Shown: positions 17,730 through 26,608 of the stretch, piece after piece
Position numbering within the stretch: position 1 is the stretch's first letter
Layout: the number at the start of each line of letters is the position of its first letter
From: Planctomycetota bacterium
GTDB lineage: Bacteria > Planctomycetota > UBA1135 > GCA-002686595
DNA: 64,000 nt
Direction of reading: 5' to 3'
Assembly (NCBI GenBank): GCA_002683825.1
Contig: NYUD01000031.1
Location: 1 to 64,000, forward strand
Translations under genes and position numbers: made by a program
The notes under the pieces: model-generated
The model's input: the letters and a program-made list of their open reading frames with translations, nothing else
Database searches by the model: none
Told to the model about the DNA's origin: nothing

Positions 17730-18448
17730 TACGGCCGACGGAAGCGCAGGAAGTAGTTTTCGAAGAGCCCGTCGATCTCGACCTCCTCTTCAAACACGAA
17801 ACCCGCCTCCTCGATCTCGGCGCGGAAGGTGCTCTTGCCCGCTCGCATGTGTTCCAGGATCCAATCGCGGCTTTCGCCGGGGATACGCTCGAAGTCCACG
17901 ACAACCAGGGACCCGCCCGGCCGCAGGGCGCGGAACATGCTCCACAACATCGACTTCGGATACTCGAAGTGGTGGTACGTGTCGCACACAAAGGCCACGT
18001 CGATCGAACGGGTGACCAGGTCGACGGTCTTCTCTTTCGACATTTTCGTCTGCACCGGGGGATCGAGCCGCTCTCGGTGAACCCTCTCCTCCAGGTGATC
18101 GATAAAGGCCGGTGAAATGTCCAGGGCGTAGACACGACCGCTTTGCCCGACCCTCTTCGACAGAGCCTCGAGGAACAACCCGGTGCCGGCGCCCACGTCG
18201 GCGACCTCCATGCCACGACGGAGATTCAGAGCATCTACGATCGCCTCGCGTGCTACTGCGACTTCGCGCGTCTCGCTTTCAAAGCGCTCTATGAATTCCT
18301 CGACCTTGACGTTGGCCTCCAGGAAGCTGGTGTTGACGTCCGGCCTTACGCTCGCCTCTTCAAACGGAGAAACGAGCCTATCCGGGGGCGGGCCGAGACA
18401 ACTCGAGAGGAGGAGGCTGAGGAAGGATGCTGTGGCTAGAAACTTCAT
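17729..18448 (-). CDS. SAM-dependent methyltransferase with lipoprotein signal
   Basis: The 239-residue protein has a class I SAM methyltransferase fold: motif I VADVGAGTGLFLEAL, YALDISPAF after it, DVAFVCDTYHHF in the middle and LRPGGSLVVVDFERIPGE as motif post-II. The unusual part is the N terminus, MKFLATASFLSLLLSSC, which is a good lipoprotein signal with the Cys at residue 17 followed by a Pro-rich linker. AGGAG lies 8 nt before the ATG, so this start is well supported. A methyltransferase outside the cytoplasm would lack obvious SAM, though signal-bearing methyltransferases of this type do occur in Planctomycetota and others. The substrate is unknown. Confidence 0.82.
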   Translation of the reverse strand: MKFLATASFLSLLLSSCLGPPPDRLVSPFEEASVRPDVNTSFLEANVKVEEFIERFESETREVAVAREAIVDALNLRRGMEVADVGAGTGLFLEALSKRVGQSGRVYALDISPAFIDHLEERVHRERLDPPVQTKMSKEKTVDLVTRSIDVAFVCDTYHHFEYPKSMLWSMFRALRPGGSLVVVDFERIPGESRDWILEHMRAGKSTFRAEIEEAGFVFEEEVEIDGLFENYFLRFRRP

Positions 18449-18529
18449 GGTGCGTTCTCCTGGTGTGGAAAACTAACCTAACGAGAGCGGAGAGGGAACT
18501 CGTCGGGCGCGTCTTGTGGCAAATTCCCT

Positions 18530-19990
18530 CTAGCCCAAGAACACAAGCACGTACACCGTTGCCAGCCCGACATGCACTGCGGCGAACGGCAAGGCGGTCC
18601 TGACGAAATCCACGAATGTCAGTTTCAAGTTGTACTTGTGAATGATCGTCACCGCCACCAAAGTCGAGGCTGAACCGATCGGGGTCAGATTCCCCCCCAA
18701 ATTGGCACCGAAGATCACCGACCACCAGAACGGTGACGAGGGATCCCCACCTACCCCTTCCGTGGCGCTCAGGATCTTCGACAACATGGCCGCCAATGGG
18801 ATGTTGTCCGTCACCGAACTGGCGGCCGCGGACGTCACCAGGATCAACCCCGCACCCGACGCCTCGCCCAGAGCGATGATCCGCCGCAACCCACCCCCGA
18901 TCAAGTCGAGCACCAAGGCGTGTTCCATCACGTTGATGACCACGAAGAGCCCCGCAAAGAAACCCAGGAGGTCCCAATCGACCGCCTGATAGAAGCGGTC
19001 TGCAGTGGCTCGGTAGCGCACCAGCATGATCACCGCAAACAGGAGCGCCACATATCCCATCTTCAGGTCGCGAATCAGAGGCAGATAGGACGTCGAAGCG
19101 ATCGTTGCGATGAAGAGCGCCAACATGATCGCCCCAAACCAGAAGATGCCGGAGCTTTCGATTCCATCGTTTTCGTCGAATCCGGACACGAGTTGTTTCG
19201 CCTCCTGGCGCTGTGCATCGTTCACAAGGCCTAGAATTCGAAACCGGCGCGCCCCCATCCAAAGCGTGATTGTTGTCGCCACCAGGACGTAGGGACTCGC
19301 CTTCAGAAAGAACGTTACGAAGCCGATGTTGGCCGCCGTCCCGACGAGGATATTGGGAACAGAGCTGATCAACGTCAGCAGGCCGCCGATGTTCGTCAGC
19401 AAGCCCTCGGTGAGCAAGAAACCGAGCAAGAGGTTTTCGCGCCCGAGCTTTCTCAGCGACACGCCGGTCAGTGAGCCGATGATGATCATCGCCGTAACGT
19501 TGTTAAGAACGGCCGAAAACACGACGGTCATCCAGCCGTAGTAGATCAGAAGCTTGACGGGGTCGCCGCCGGAAGCCTTGGTCAGGCGAACGGCAATCCA
19601 GGTAAACAGGCCGGACTTGGAGGTGATGTCAACAAAGAGGCTCGAGCCCAGGATGATCGCGATCACGTTCCAGTCGATCGCCGGAATGTAGACGGGCAGA
19701 TCGATGGGGTGTCCGCCGATCTCATACGGTCCGTAAGGCAGGAGCTGAAACCAGGCCCCAAGAAACAGGCTGAGGGCGGCAAAGACCCCGACGATGACGG
19801 ACTTCTTGGCGTGCAACTTCTCCTCGAAAGCGAGGCAGCAAATCAAACCAAGAAGAACGGCTGAAAAGCACAGCGTTATCCCCAGCGAAACGTCGTGCCC
19901 CTCCTCCATGGAAGGAGTCGAGGACCCCGATGCCCCCCATTCCATCGTCGAAAGGGAAAGGGAGGCGAGAAAAGACATGGAGACCATCAC
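18530..19990 (-). CDS. Ion transporter superfamily permease (ArsB/NhaD/SLC13 type)
   Basis: The 486-residue protein has about eleven to thirteen hydrophobic segments. Signatures of the ion-transporter superfamily are visible: FSAVLNNVTAMIII in the first half and VTSAAASSVTDNIPLAAM plus IFGANLGGNLTPIGSAST in the second half. These are the paired re-entrant regions of ArsB, NhaD and SLC13 proteins. The substrate could be an organic or inorganic anion or Na+/H+ and cannot be told from sequence alone. The start (GTG 19990 or ATG 19987) overlaps the stop of the UspA-like gene, so translation is coupled. Confidence 0.85.
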   Translation of the reverse strand: MMVSMSFLASLSLSTMEWGASGSSTPSMEEGHDVSLGITLCFSAVLLGLICCLAFEEKLHAKKSVIVGVFAALSLFLGAWFQLLPYGPYEIGGHPIDLPVYIPAIDWNVIAIILGSSLFVDITSKSGLFTWIAVRLTKASGGDPVKLLIYYGWMTVVFSAVLNNVTAMIIIGSLTGVSLRKLGRENLLLGFLLTEGLLTNIGGLLTLISSVPNILVGTAANIGFVTFFLKASPYVLVATTITLWMGARRFRILGLVNDAQRQEAKQLVSGFDENDGIESSGIFWFGAIMLALFIATIASTSYLPLIRDLKMGYVALLFAVIMLVRYRATADRFYQAVDWDLLGFFAGLFVVINVMEHALVLDLIGGGLRRIIALGEASGAGLILVTSAAASSVTDNIPLAAMLSKILSATEGVGGDPSSPFWWSVIFGANLGGNLTPIGSASTLVAVTIIHKYNLKLTFVDFVRTALPFAAVHVGLATVYVLVFLG

Positions 19991-20844
19991 AGCATCAAGA
20001 TCGCAACGCCGCGCAGTTCGACGGCCAGCGGGTAAGCGAGTCCGTGCATCGCGAGCTGATCGTCGTCCTTGGTGTTCATCACTATAAGATCCACGCGGTG
20101 TTGCGAGACCAACGAACGCACGGCGTCGAGGCGTTTACCCATCCGTACGATGCCGTGTGTTTCGATGTGCTCGCCTCTATCGAGAAGGACCTTCCGACAC
20201 GATTCGATGTAATCCGTCGGTTCTTTCAGGAGTTGTGTCTGCACAGTTTCTCGCGCTACCTCGGTGTCGATGGCGGGGATCTTTGAAATCGCCTGGATGA
20301 ATCTCTCGAAGGTGAACTCGTCCTCGATGTGGGCCAGGAAGAGGACTCCACCTTCGACTTTCGTGAAACGATGGGCCCAATCCACCAGTCGCGACTCACC
20401 AGCCAGGTGGTCGGTGAGGGCCATGGTGCGACATAGCTCGGGCTGCCTCCCCACCCACGCATCTTCATCCGCGGGATGCGGCACCACAAGAACGGGAAAA
20501 GGTGCCGTCTGTGTCAGGACGTCGAGATACTCCCCCAGGCTGTACACCCATCCCCGCCCTTCGCTGAGCAACCCACGATACGTGAGAATCAGATCGGGGC
20601 TCCGCTCCTCCATCTGCTTGAGAAGTGCATCGAGGTCGGTGAACTCCGTAGCAGAAACGAAAGACCAGTCGATCGCTTCTCTCAGAACCTCCAGAAACTT
20701 TCTGACACAAGCTTCGAACGCGTCGAGTTCCGGCCCGTCGAGGTCGTGCAAACACAGCACGCGGCGCAACGCGACGGGGCGAGGCACGTAGATCTCCTTC
20801 GCTGCCGCACGAAATACACTTTCGAACTGATCGACGTTCGTCAT
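19987..20844 (-). CDS. Universal-stress-protein-like protein coupled to the permease
   Basis: Starting at the ATG at 20844 (MTNVDQFESVF) the product has 285 residues and looks like two UspA-type halves. The first ends in FPVLVVPHPADE and the second in DLIVMNTKDDDQL, then LRGVAILML. The classical ATP-binding G-x2-G-x9-G(S/T) pattern is not evident in the second half, so nucleotide binding is uncertain. Its stop overlaps the start of the permease gene. UspA domains next to or fused with transporters often act as regulatory partners, which is the likely role here. The frame is open 36 codons further upstream but that part looks noncoding. Confidence 0.7.
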   Translation of the reverse strand: MTNVDQFESVFRAAAKEIYVPRPVALRRVLCLHDLDGPELDAFEACVRKFLEVLREAIDWSFVSATEFTDLDALLKQMEERSPDLILTYRGLLSEGRGWVYSLGEYLDVLTQTAPFPVLVVPHPADEDAWVGRQPELCRTMALTDHLAGESRLVDWAHRFTKVEGGVLFLAHIEDEFTFERFIQAISKIPAIDTEVARETVQTQLLKEPTDYIESCRKVLLDRGEHIETHGIVRMGKRLDAVRSLVSQHRVDLIVMNTKDDDQLAMHGLAYPLAVELRGVAILML

Positions 20845-20930
20845 GGTTCCCCGAACAACCGAGGAAAGCCGGGCCGATGCCGGATTTCCGATTCCCAGGT
20901 ATACTAGCCATCCGCCCCCCGGCATCTCCC

Positions 20931-22880
20931 ATGCTTCCTCGTCTGAACCCATGCAAGCCGGTGCCCTCTCCTTGCCTGGCAGGCTTCCGGAGGGTTCTTC
21001 TGTCGAGCTTCGTCGTTCTCATGGGGGCCGCTCCAGCCGCGGCCTTGCGCCAGAACAAGAACCAGGCGCCCCGCCCCCCGGGAAACGGCGGCACGACGCC
21101 AGCCCGCGACGGGGTTCTGGCCACCGTCCCCGGCACCCTGGTCGATCTCTCCACCGGATACAGCGGCCAGGTGCTCTATTGCACGGCTGAAGGTGAGGTG
21201 GGCGCGTTCTTCGGCGGCGATCACGGAATCCTGGCCCCCCTCGGCACCTTCCCCGGCCAATCGCTTCGAGCCGTCACAGCGACTCCCTCCGAAGATATCG
21301 CGGTGCTCACCAGCGCGGGAGACATCTACCTCCTTCCGGGAGGCGGACTCCCCCCTGTCTTGACCTACGACGATCTGTACATGGTTCTCGATCCGACGGA
21401 TCTCATGTGCGATGCCGCCGGGAACTTCCTCATCGCCAGCTCCACGCCTTCGAACGGTCAGCGCGGTCTGAATTGGGTTTCCCCGGGTGGAGATCGGTGG
21501 GCCTACTACCTGGTGCAACACTCCGTGCACATGCCGGTTCAACTAGCACACGATCCACTGACCGGCAGCGTCATTTTTTCAGACGAAACAGGTGGCGGAA
21601 CACTGCACCGCGTGATCCCAGGCGATTCGACTCACACCACCGCACCCTTCGAAACCGTCTCGCAGCCCGGGATCCAATCCAGTCTGGACGATGGGGACGT
21701 CGTCTTCGAGTGCGACGGTGACTACTACTGGATCGCGGGCAACCGGATCTTCTTCCACAATCGCAGCGCCGGCACCACAAGCCTCTTTCAGCAACTGACG
21801 CACACGCTGCGCGGCGTGGCGATCGCTCCAGCCAGCGGTGAGTTGGCGAGTTCGGGCTACAGCCTTTATGTCGCCGAGGGAGACGACCCCACGATCGTAC
21901 GCGAGTACGCCAACGTGGGCATCCCCGCAGTCTCCTTCGCCCCCGACCAGGGCTGGGTGCCCGGCAAGGGGTTCAACATGGGGGTCACGCCGGGCTTTCA
22001 GATCTTCGAAATGGCGGTCGACAACGCCGGGAACCTCCTCATCGGCGGCGGGCTCTTCGGGACGACCTACCACTTGAGCCGAATCGAGCTACCGAACAGG
22101 AACCTCTCGGTCATCGCCGACGACACGATGGGTCTTGTGGGCATCCTCGAAGGCATCGTGATGGGTGTAGATGACACGATCTATGTGGTCACGCGGGAGG
22201 GTGTCATCCAGGCGATTCAAGAGAACCCCTTCTCGGTCACGACGATCTTCAGTGACCCGACAAACCAGATCAACGCGGCGAAGGACCTGGCGATCGGGCT
22301 CGACGGGCGCTTTTACATCGCGGAACGGGCTGGTTGGGGCTTCGGGGGGGTGGTCGAAGTCAATCCCATGAACGGGTTCTCCGTGGTACGTATCGTCGAC
22401 ATGTCGGAATGTCGCGGCATCGCCCCCAACCCGGCCGGCGGAATGTACGCCACGCAATGGAATGGGACCGGATTCGAAGGGGGTACCGTCTCTATCGACC
22501 TCGGCACGAACACGTTCGTTGATGTGCCTGGCTTCCACAACATCAACTACACCAACGCAGCAGTCTGGGGCGATGGCGACATACTGGTCGCTTCAACGGG
22601 CAGGATTTACACCGTGTCCGAGGACGACTGGTCCTTGACGCGGTATCTCCCCGGCCAACCCAACATCGAACGCATCGGTTCGTCCTATCTAGACCACGTG
22701 TCCGGGCTCGCTATAGCTCAGACCTCCACGGGCCTCACCAGCACGACAGGCTGGAGCCTCTACATCAGCGAATGGACTCGCATCTGGGAAAAGCCCGGTG
22801 CCCCGCCCCCGGGCCCGACGATCATCGACAACTCCGCGGCCTTACGCATGTCGACGCTCGTCCCGACCAGGCTGCGATGA
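20931..22880 (+). CDS. Secreted beta-propeller-like protein
   Basis: The 649-residue protein starts at the ATG at 20931, which begins an Arg-rich signal peptide ending near GAAPAAALRQ. The mature protein has repeated short blocks such as DAAGNFLIAS, DNAGNLLIGGG, GLDGRFYIAE and NPAGGMYAT spaced about 50-60 residues, typical of NHL/SMP-30-like propeller blades. No catalytic motif is recognised. The next gene starts in its stop (ATGA at 22877), so this propeller belongs to the operon running to 27714. The gene is divergent from the UspA-permease pair, with starts 86 bp apart. Confidence 0.72.
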   Translation: MLPRLNPCKPVPSPCLAGFRRVLLSSFVVLMGAAPAAALRQNKNQAPRPPGNGGTTPARDGVLATVPGTLVDLSTGYSGQVLYCTAEGEVGAFFGGDHGILAPLGTFPGQSLRAVTATPSEDIAVLTSAGDIYLLPGGGLPPVLTYDDLYMVLDPTDLMCDAAGNFLIASSTPSNGQRGLNWVSPGGDRWAYYLVQHSVHMPVQLAHDPLTGSVIFSDETGGGTLHRVIPGDSTHTTAPFETVSQPGIQSSLDDGDVVFECDGDYYWIAGNRIFFHNRSAGTTSLFQQLTHTLRGVAIAPASGELASSGYSLYVAEGDDPTIVREYANVGIPAVSFAPDQGWVPGKGFNMGVTPGFQIFEMAVDNAGNLLIGGGLFGTTYHLSRIELPNRNLSVIADDTMGLVGILEGIVMGVDDTIYVVTREGVIQAIQENPFSVTTIFSDPTNQINAAKDLAIGLDGRFYIAERAGWGFGGVVEVNPMNGFSVVRIVDMSECRGIAPNPAGGMYATQWNGTGFEGGTVSIDLGTNTFVDVPGFHNINYTNAAVWGDGDILVASTGRIYTVSEDDWSLTRYLPGQPNIERIGSSYLDHVSGLAIAQTSTGLTSTTGWSLYISEWTRIWEKPGAPPPGPTIIDNSAALRMSTLVPTRLR

Positions 22881-23578
22881 CGGCTGGCGCGGACCAGCGT
22901 CCGTCTCAGCCGTGGTGGCTAGGTTTGCGTAAGCTCGCCGGTAGGGCTCGGCGTCGCTTTGGGATCGATACCTACGACGTTTTCCGACGCTCCGTTCCCG
23001 AGGCCGGCGACTTCGAAGTGCCCGAGGGCTACCGCTTCGCCTGGGGCACGTCACAGGACATCCTGCGTTGCGACGAACGCGAGACCGAACTCGACGCCGG
23101 TGAGCGCAGGCTCGGCACCCTACGCCTCGAGTCAGGGCATCGCATCGCGATCGGCTTCCATGGGGACCGCCCGGTCTTCACCATGTGGACCAACCCACGC
23201 CACCTCAACGTGCCCGGGCTCATGAAGCGCAAGTTGGGTGCTCACCAATGGTTCATCTACAAGGCCTTCACTTCTCCCGATCACCGGGGGCGCAAGCTAT
23301 ACGAAACTGGAATGCGCTTCGTGCTCGCTGAAATGGGGGCGGAAGGCAAGAGCGAACTGATCGGCTACGCCCACGTGAAGAAGAAAATTTCCCGCAGGGG
23401 ACTGTCAGCCCTGGCGTTCGACAGAGTGGGAATCGTGCGTCAATTCAAGGCCCCGGGATTCGTTTGGACTCGGGTTTCGCGAGAACTCGCGCGCTACTTT
23501 CCGGAAGCCACCCCCCGTTCCGGCTTACTGGACGGTGGCGAGGCGGTTTCTGACGGTAACGAGACAACGATCCCTTGA
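22877..23578 (+). CDS. GNAT-like acyltransferase
   Basis: The 233-residue protein starts at an ATG overlapping the previous stop (ATGA). The centre, KAFTSPDHRGRKLYETGMRF, fits GNAT motif A with its R-G-x-x-x-x-x-G acyl-CoA pyrophosphate loop. It is preceded by strands such as HRIAIGFHGDRPVFTMW and followed by LIGYAHVKKKISRRGL. This arrangement is like single-domain FemAB/GNAT proteins in exopolysaccharide clusters. The neighbours (sulfatase-like enzyme, polysaccharide deacetylase, FemAB-like protein) suggest acylation of a glycan or its lipid-linked precursor. Substrate is inferred only from context. Confidence 0.7.
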   Translation: MTAGADQRPSQPWWLGLRKLAGRARRRFGIDTYDVFRRSVPEAGDFEVPEGYRFAWGTSQDILRCDERETELDAGERRLGTLRLESGHRIAIGFHGDRPVFTMWTNPRHLNVPGLMKRKLGAHQWFIYKAFTSPDHRGRKLYETGMRFVLAEMGAEGKSELIGYAHVKKKISRRGLSALAFDRVGIVRQFKAPGFVWTRVSRELARYFPEATPRSGLLDGGEAVSDGNETTIP

Positions 23579-25572
23579 GCCAACTGAGACTTCTGTGGGG
23601 CACGACCCGCTGGTCGGCTCTGCTCGGCTTTCTGCTCGGTGGTGGTCTATCGGCTCGGGAGATCCTCGGCCGCAAGTGGGTCCTCGAGTTCCAGGCCGGA
23701 GCGCCCTCGTCGGCCCGCGAGAAATTCATGGCCATCACCCAGAGCGCCTGGATCGAGGGCTTCGGCTTCGCAGCGATCGGCTTCGTATTTGCGCTGCTGG
23801 CCCTGGGCCTCGCGCGTATGCAGCGCGACCGCTCGGGCTCGCGCTTCGCCCTGAATTTCGCCTGTCTCGCCGGCGGTTTCTTTCTGTGGATCCGGTTCGC
23901 GAGGTTGGGCGAAGAAGCCCTGCCGTTCCTCTTGCCGCACGAACTCGTGCTCCTGAATGTCGTGGCTATTCTGGGCGGCGGATTGGTATGCGCGATCGCT
24001 GCTTGGCTGATACGACGTCTTGCGAACCGCTGGATTCCCGATCGCTGGAACGGTCTCCTGGACAAACTCCGCAGGCGAAGGGGTGTACCGACAAGCGTTC
24101 AATACACCTCGATCGGCCTGCTGATGCTGGCCTTTGCAACAACGGTTGGCGATTTCTCACTCTCCCCCTTATCGGGAAACATCGTCTACCCCGAACTACG
24201 CGCGCGCGGTGAGCCTGGTGGGCCGAACGTGGTCTTCGTGACGATAGATACGCTGCGGGCGGATCACCTGGGGTGTTATGGATACGACCGCAACACGTCT
24301 CCGTTCATCGATCGACTGGCGGAACAGGGCACGCTCTTCAAGGACGCCTCGGCGCCGGCGGCCTGGACCAAGCCCTCAACAGGTACGCTTCTAACCGGCC
24401 TCTATCCCTCCCGCCACGGGGCGTTGTATCACGGCAGCAAGCTCCAGATACCACAGGGCGAACAGACCCTCGCTGAAGGTTTCCAGGAGCGTGGTTACGT
24501 CACCGCCGGTTTCGTCAGCAATCCCAATATCAAGCAGGTCTTTGACTTCGATCGCGGCTTCGATCTGTTCTTCGACTCCCCTGTCAAGGATACGGTGACC
24601 CTCGCTGGGATCCGGGGAACGCTCTTCGGGCAGGTGCTGATGCGTCTCCTGCGCCATCAATTCAACTGGAAGTATGAAAACGACGTGCGGGCCATGAATA
24701 GCCGCGTCATACCGTGGCTCGAGAAGAACGCGCATCAAAAATTCTTCCTATACGTCCACTACATCGACCCCCATATCCCCTACTCACCGCCCGCGCGCTA
24801 TCGCGACGAATTTGCCAGGGATCACGGCTTGATCGCATTCAACGAACGCAAGGAATCCGTCGGGATCGACCGCTACGACGCCGAGATCCGCTACGTCGAC
24901 GAGGGTTTAGGCGAGTTCGTCGATGCCATCAAGCGCATTGGCATCTGGGAGAACACGCTCTTTCTGATCACCTCGGATCACGGCGAAGAGTTCTTCGAGC
25001 ACGGCGTGCTTGGCCACGGCTATTCGTTGTACCAAGGAGTCATCCACGTTCCGCTCATCTTCCGCGGCCCCGGCGTCCCCGCAGGGGTGGTTGTGGAAAG
25101 CCCGGTGCAAAACGTCGACCTCGCAGCGACCCTCCTGGATCTAGCGGATCCGGAGGGTCTCTTGGAGTTCGGCGACGGACGGTCGTTCGCCCAGGCTTTC
25201 ACCGATTCCCAGTGGTCTACGCCTAGCAACTATTTTCTGGAAAACGAATTCGGAAAGGACGGCACACATCAAAGAGCCTTCGTTCTGAACGGCGTTCGCG
25301 CGGGCCCATGGAAACTTGTCCTTACCGAAGAGAACGCGTTCTTCCCTCCCTCCAATCCGCGATTCGGTCGGGAAGCGCTGTACAATCTCGCAACCGACCC
25401 CGCAGAAGCGCACAATCGCATCCTCGACGAGGACCAGCATGTCCTCGTCAAGGAGCTGTTGGGCCGCTTGCGAAGACATGCAGAATTCCTTACCGAAGCC
25501 GGTTTCCGAGACATCGAGCCGGCGGCGCTTTCCCCGGACATCCAGGCGAGCTTGAATGCGCTCGGGTACTGA
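23575..25572 (+). CDS. Membrane-anchored sulfatase-like enzyme with Thr in nucleophile position
   Basis: This 665-residue protein starts at a TTG overlapping the previous stop (TTGA). The N-terminal 200 residues hold about five hydrophobic segments (near 12-30, 60-81, 93-112, 126-150 and 178-198). The sulfatase-superfamily domain begins at PNVVFVTIDTLRADHLG (residues 217-233) with the metal-binding Asp. The nucleophile region reads WTKPSTGTLLTG, with Thr265 where sulfatases have Cys or Ser, and no Arg two residues after the Pro. ITSDHGEEFFEHG supplies the second metal site. The Thr nucleophile is the LtaS/phosphoethanolamine-transferase type, so a phospho-transfer or phosphodiester role is as likely as sulfate removal. 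The protein ends in LNALGY, shared with the other sulfatase-like proteins here. Confidence 0.82.
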   Translation: MSQLRLLWGTTRWSALLGFLLGGGLSAREILGRKWVLEFQAGAPSSAREKFMAITQSAWIEGFGFAAIGFVFALLALGLARMQRDRSGSRFALNFACLAGGFFLWIRFARLGEEALPFLLPHELVLLNVVAILGGGLVCAIAAWLIRRLANRWIPDRWNGLLDKLRRRRGVPTSVQYTSIGLLMLAFATTVGDFSLSPLSGNIVYPELRARGEPGGPNVVFVTIDTLRADHLGCYGYDRNTSPFIDRLAEQGTLFKDASAPAAWTKPSTGTLLTGLYPSRHGALYHGSKLQIPQGEQTLAEGFQERGYVTAGFVSNPNIKQVFDFDRGFDLFFDSPVKDTVTLAGIRGTLFGQVLMRLLRHQFNWKYENDVRAMNSRVIPWLEKNAHQKFFLYVHYIDPHIPYSPPARYRDEFARDHGLIAFNERKESVGIDRYDAEIRYVDEGLGEFVDAIKRIGIWENTLFLITSDHGEEFFEHGVLGHGYSLYQGVIHVPLIFRGPGVPAGVVVESPVQNVDLAATLLDLADPEGLLEFGDGRSFAQAFTDSQWSTPSNYFLENEFGKDGTHQRAFVLNGVRAGPWKLVLTEENAFFPPSNPRFGREALYNLATDPAEAHNRILDEDQHVLVKELLGRLRRHAEFLTEAGFRDIEPAALSPDIQASLNALGY

Positions 25573-25609
25573 CCTCGAACATACAGATTAGGGTAGCGAA
25601 ACCAATTCG

Positions 25610-26608
25610 ATGACTCGCCCGCTGCTTCTGTTCACCGTCGATGTCGAGGAAGACATGCCGGATTGGAAGATCACCGATCCGATAACGGTGCACAACACGA
25701 CCGCCCTTCCACGGCTCGCGGAGATGTGTTCCGAGCTCGGCGTTGAGCCGACCTACCTGTGTACCTATCCCGTCGCGACGAACCCACAGTCTGTAGCAAC
25801 CATGAAGAGGCTACACGAACGCGGTGGCTGTGAGATCGGCGCCCACCTTCATCCGTGGAACACGCCCCCTTACCTAGGCGTACCCGGCAGGAGCGACACC
25901 GACGAACGAAACATCACCTACTACCAGTACGAACTGGGACGCGAAGGGTTCCGCCCCAAGCTGGACAACCTGCACGAGGTCATCGGCCAAATCACCGGCG
26001 TTCCGCCGGTCTCCTTCCGGGCCGGTCGTTTCGGCATTGATGCCGCCACGCTCCAAGAACTGATACTCAAGGGCTACGAGGTCGACAGCTCAGTCACGCC
26101 ACTCGAAGAACACTGCGAGGACAATGGGCCGGATTTTCGCTCGGCTCCACAGCACCCCTACCGCCCCCACGGCACGGACATCACACGCAAGGGCGACCTT
26201 GCCATCGTCGAGATTCCGGTCTCCGTGGGACTGACGCGTAGACTGCCCAAGATATTAAAACAGGCCTACGTCCGCATTCCCAAGCTGACACATTTACGCG
26301 GACTGCTTTCGAAGGATTACCTGCGACTGATCGACTTTGCCTGGCTATACCCGGCCCGCTTCCAGCTTGAGCTGATGTGCCGCACGGCCCGCTCGCTGCA
26401 CTCGGGGGGTGCTACGGTTTTCAACATCTTCTGTCATTCCAGCGAACTCGTGGCCGGCGCCTCCGGGCCTGTAAAGACCGAAGACTACGCCGACTGCGTC
26501 TTCACCAAGACACGCGGCATCCTGAAGCATTGTATCGAGGAATACGGCGCGCAACCGACGACCATGGCCAAGGCTGGGCGCTCATTGCGACCGCGACTGG
26601 GGCTTTGA
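25610..26608 (+). CDS. Polysaccharide deacetylase family protein
   Basis: The 332-residue protein has a NodB-type deacetylase domain. The first catalytic motif is LLFTVDVEEDMPDW near residue 8 and the metal-binding histidines are in EIGAHLHPWNTPPY near residue 78. FRAGRFGID near residue 140 is the usual third motif, in the RxGRxG form seen in exopolysaccharide-linked members. No signal peptide is visible, so it may act at the cytoplasmic side of the membrane on a lipid-linked precursor. It follows the sulfatase-like gene after 37 nt and overlaps the FemAB-like gene. Confidence 0.88.
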   Translation: MTRPLLLFTVDVEEDMPDWKITDPITVHNTTALPRLAEMCSELGVEPTYLCTYPVATNPQSVATMKRLHERGGCEIGAHLHPWNTPPYLGVPGRSDTDERNITYYQYELGREGFRPKLDNLHEVIGQITGVPPVSFRAGRFGIDAATLQELILKGYEVDSSVTPLEEHCEDNGPDFRSAPQHPYRPHGTDITRKGDLAIVEIPVSVGLTRRLPKILKQAYVRIPKLTHLRGLLSKDYLRLIDFAWLYPARFQLELMCRTARSLHSGGATVFNIFCHSSELVAGASGPVKTEDYADCVFTKTRGILKHCIEEYGAQPTTMAKAGRSLRPRLGL

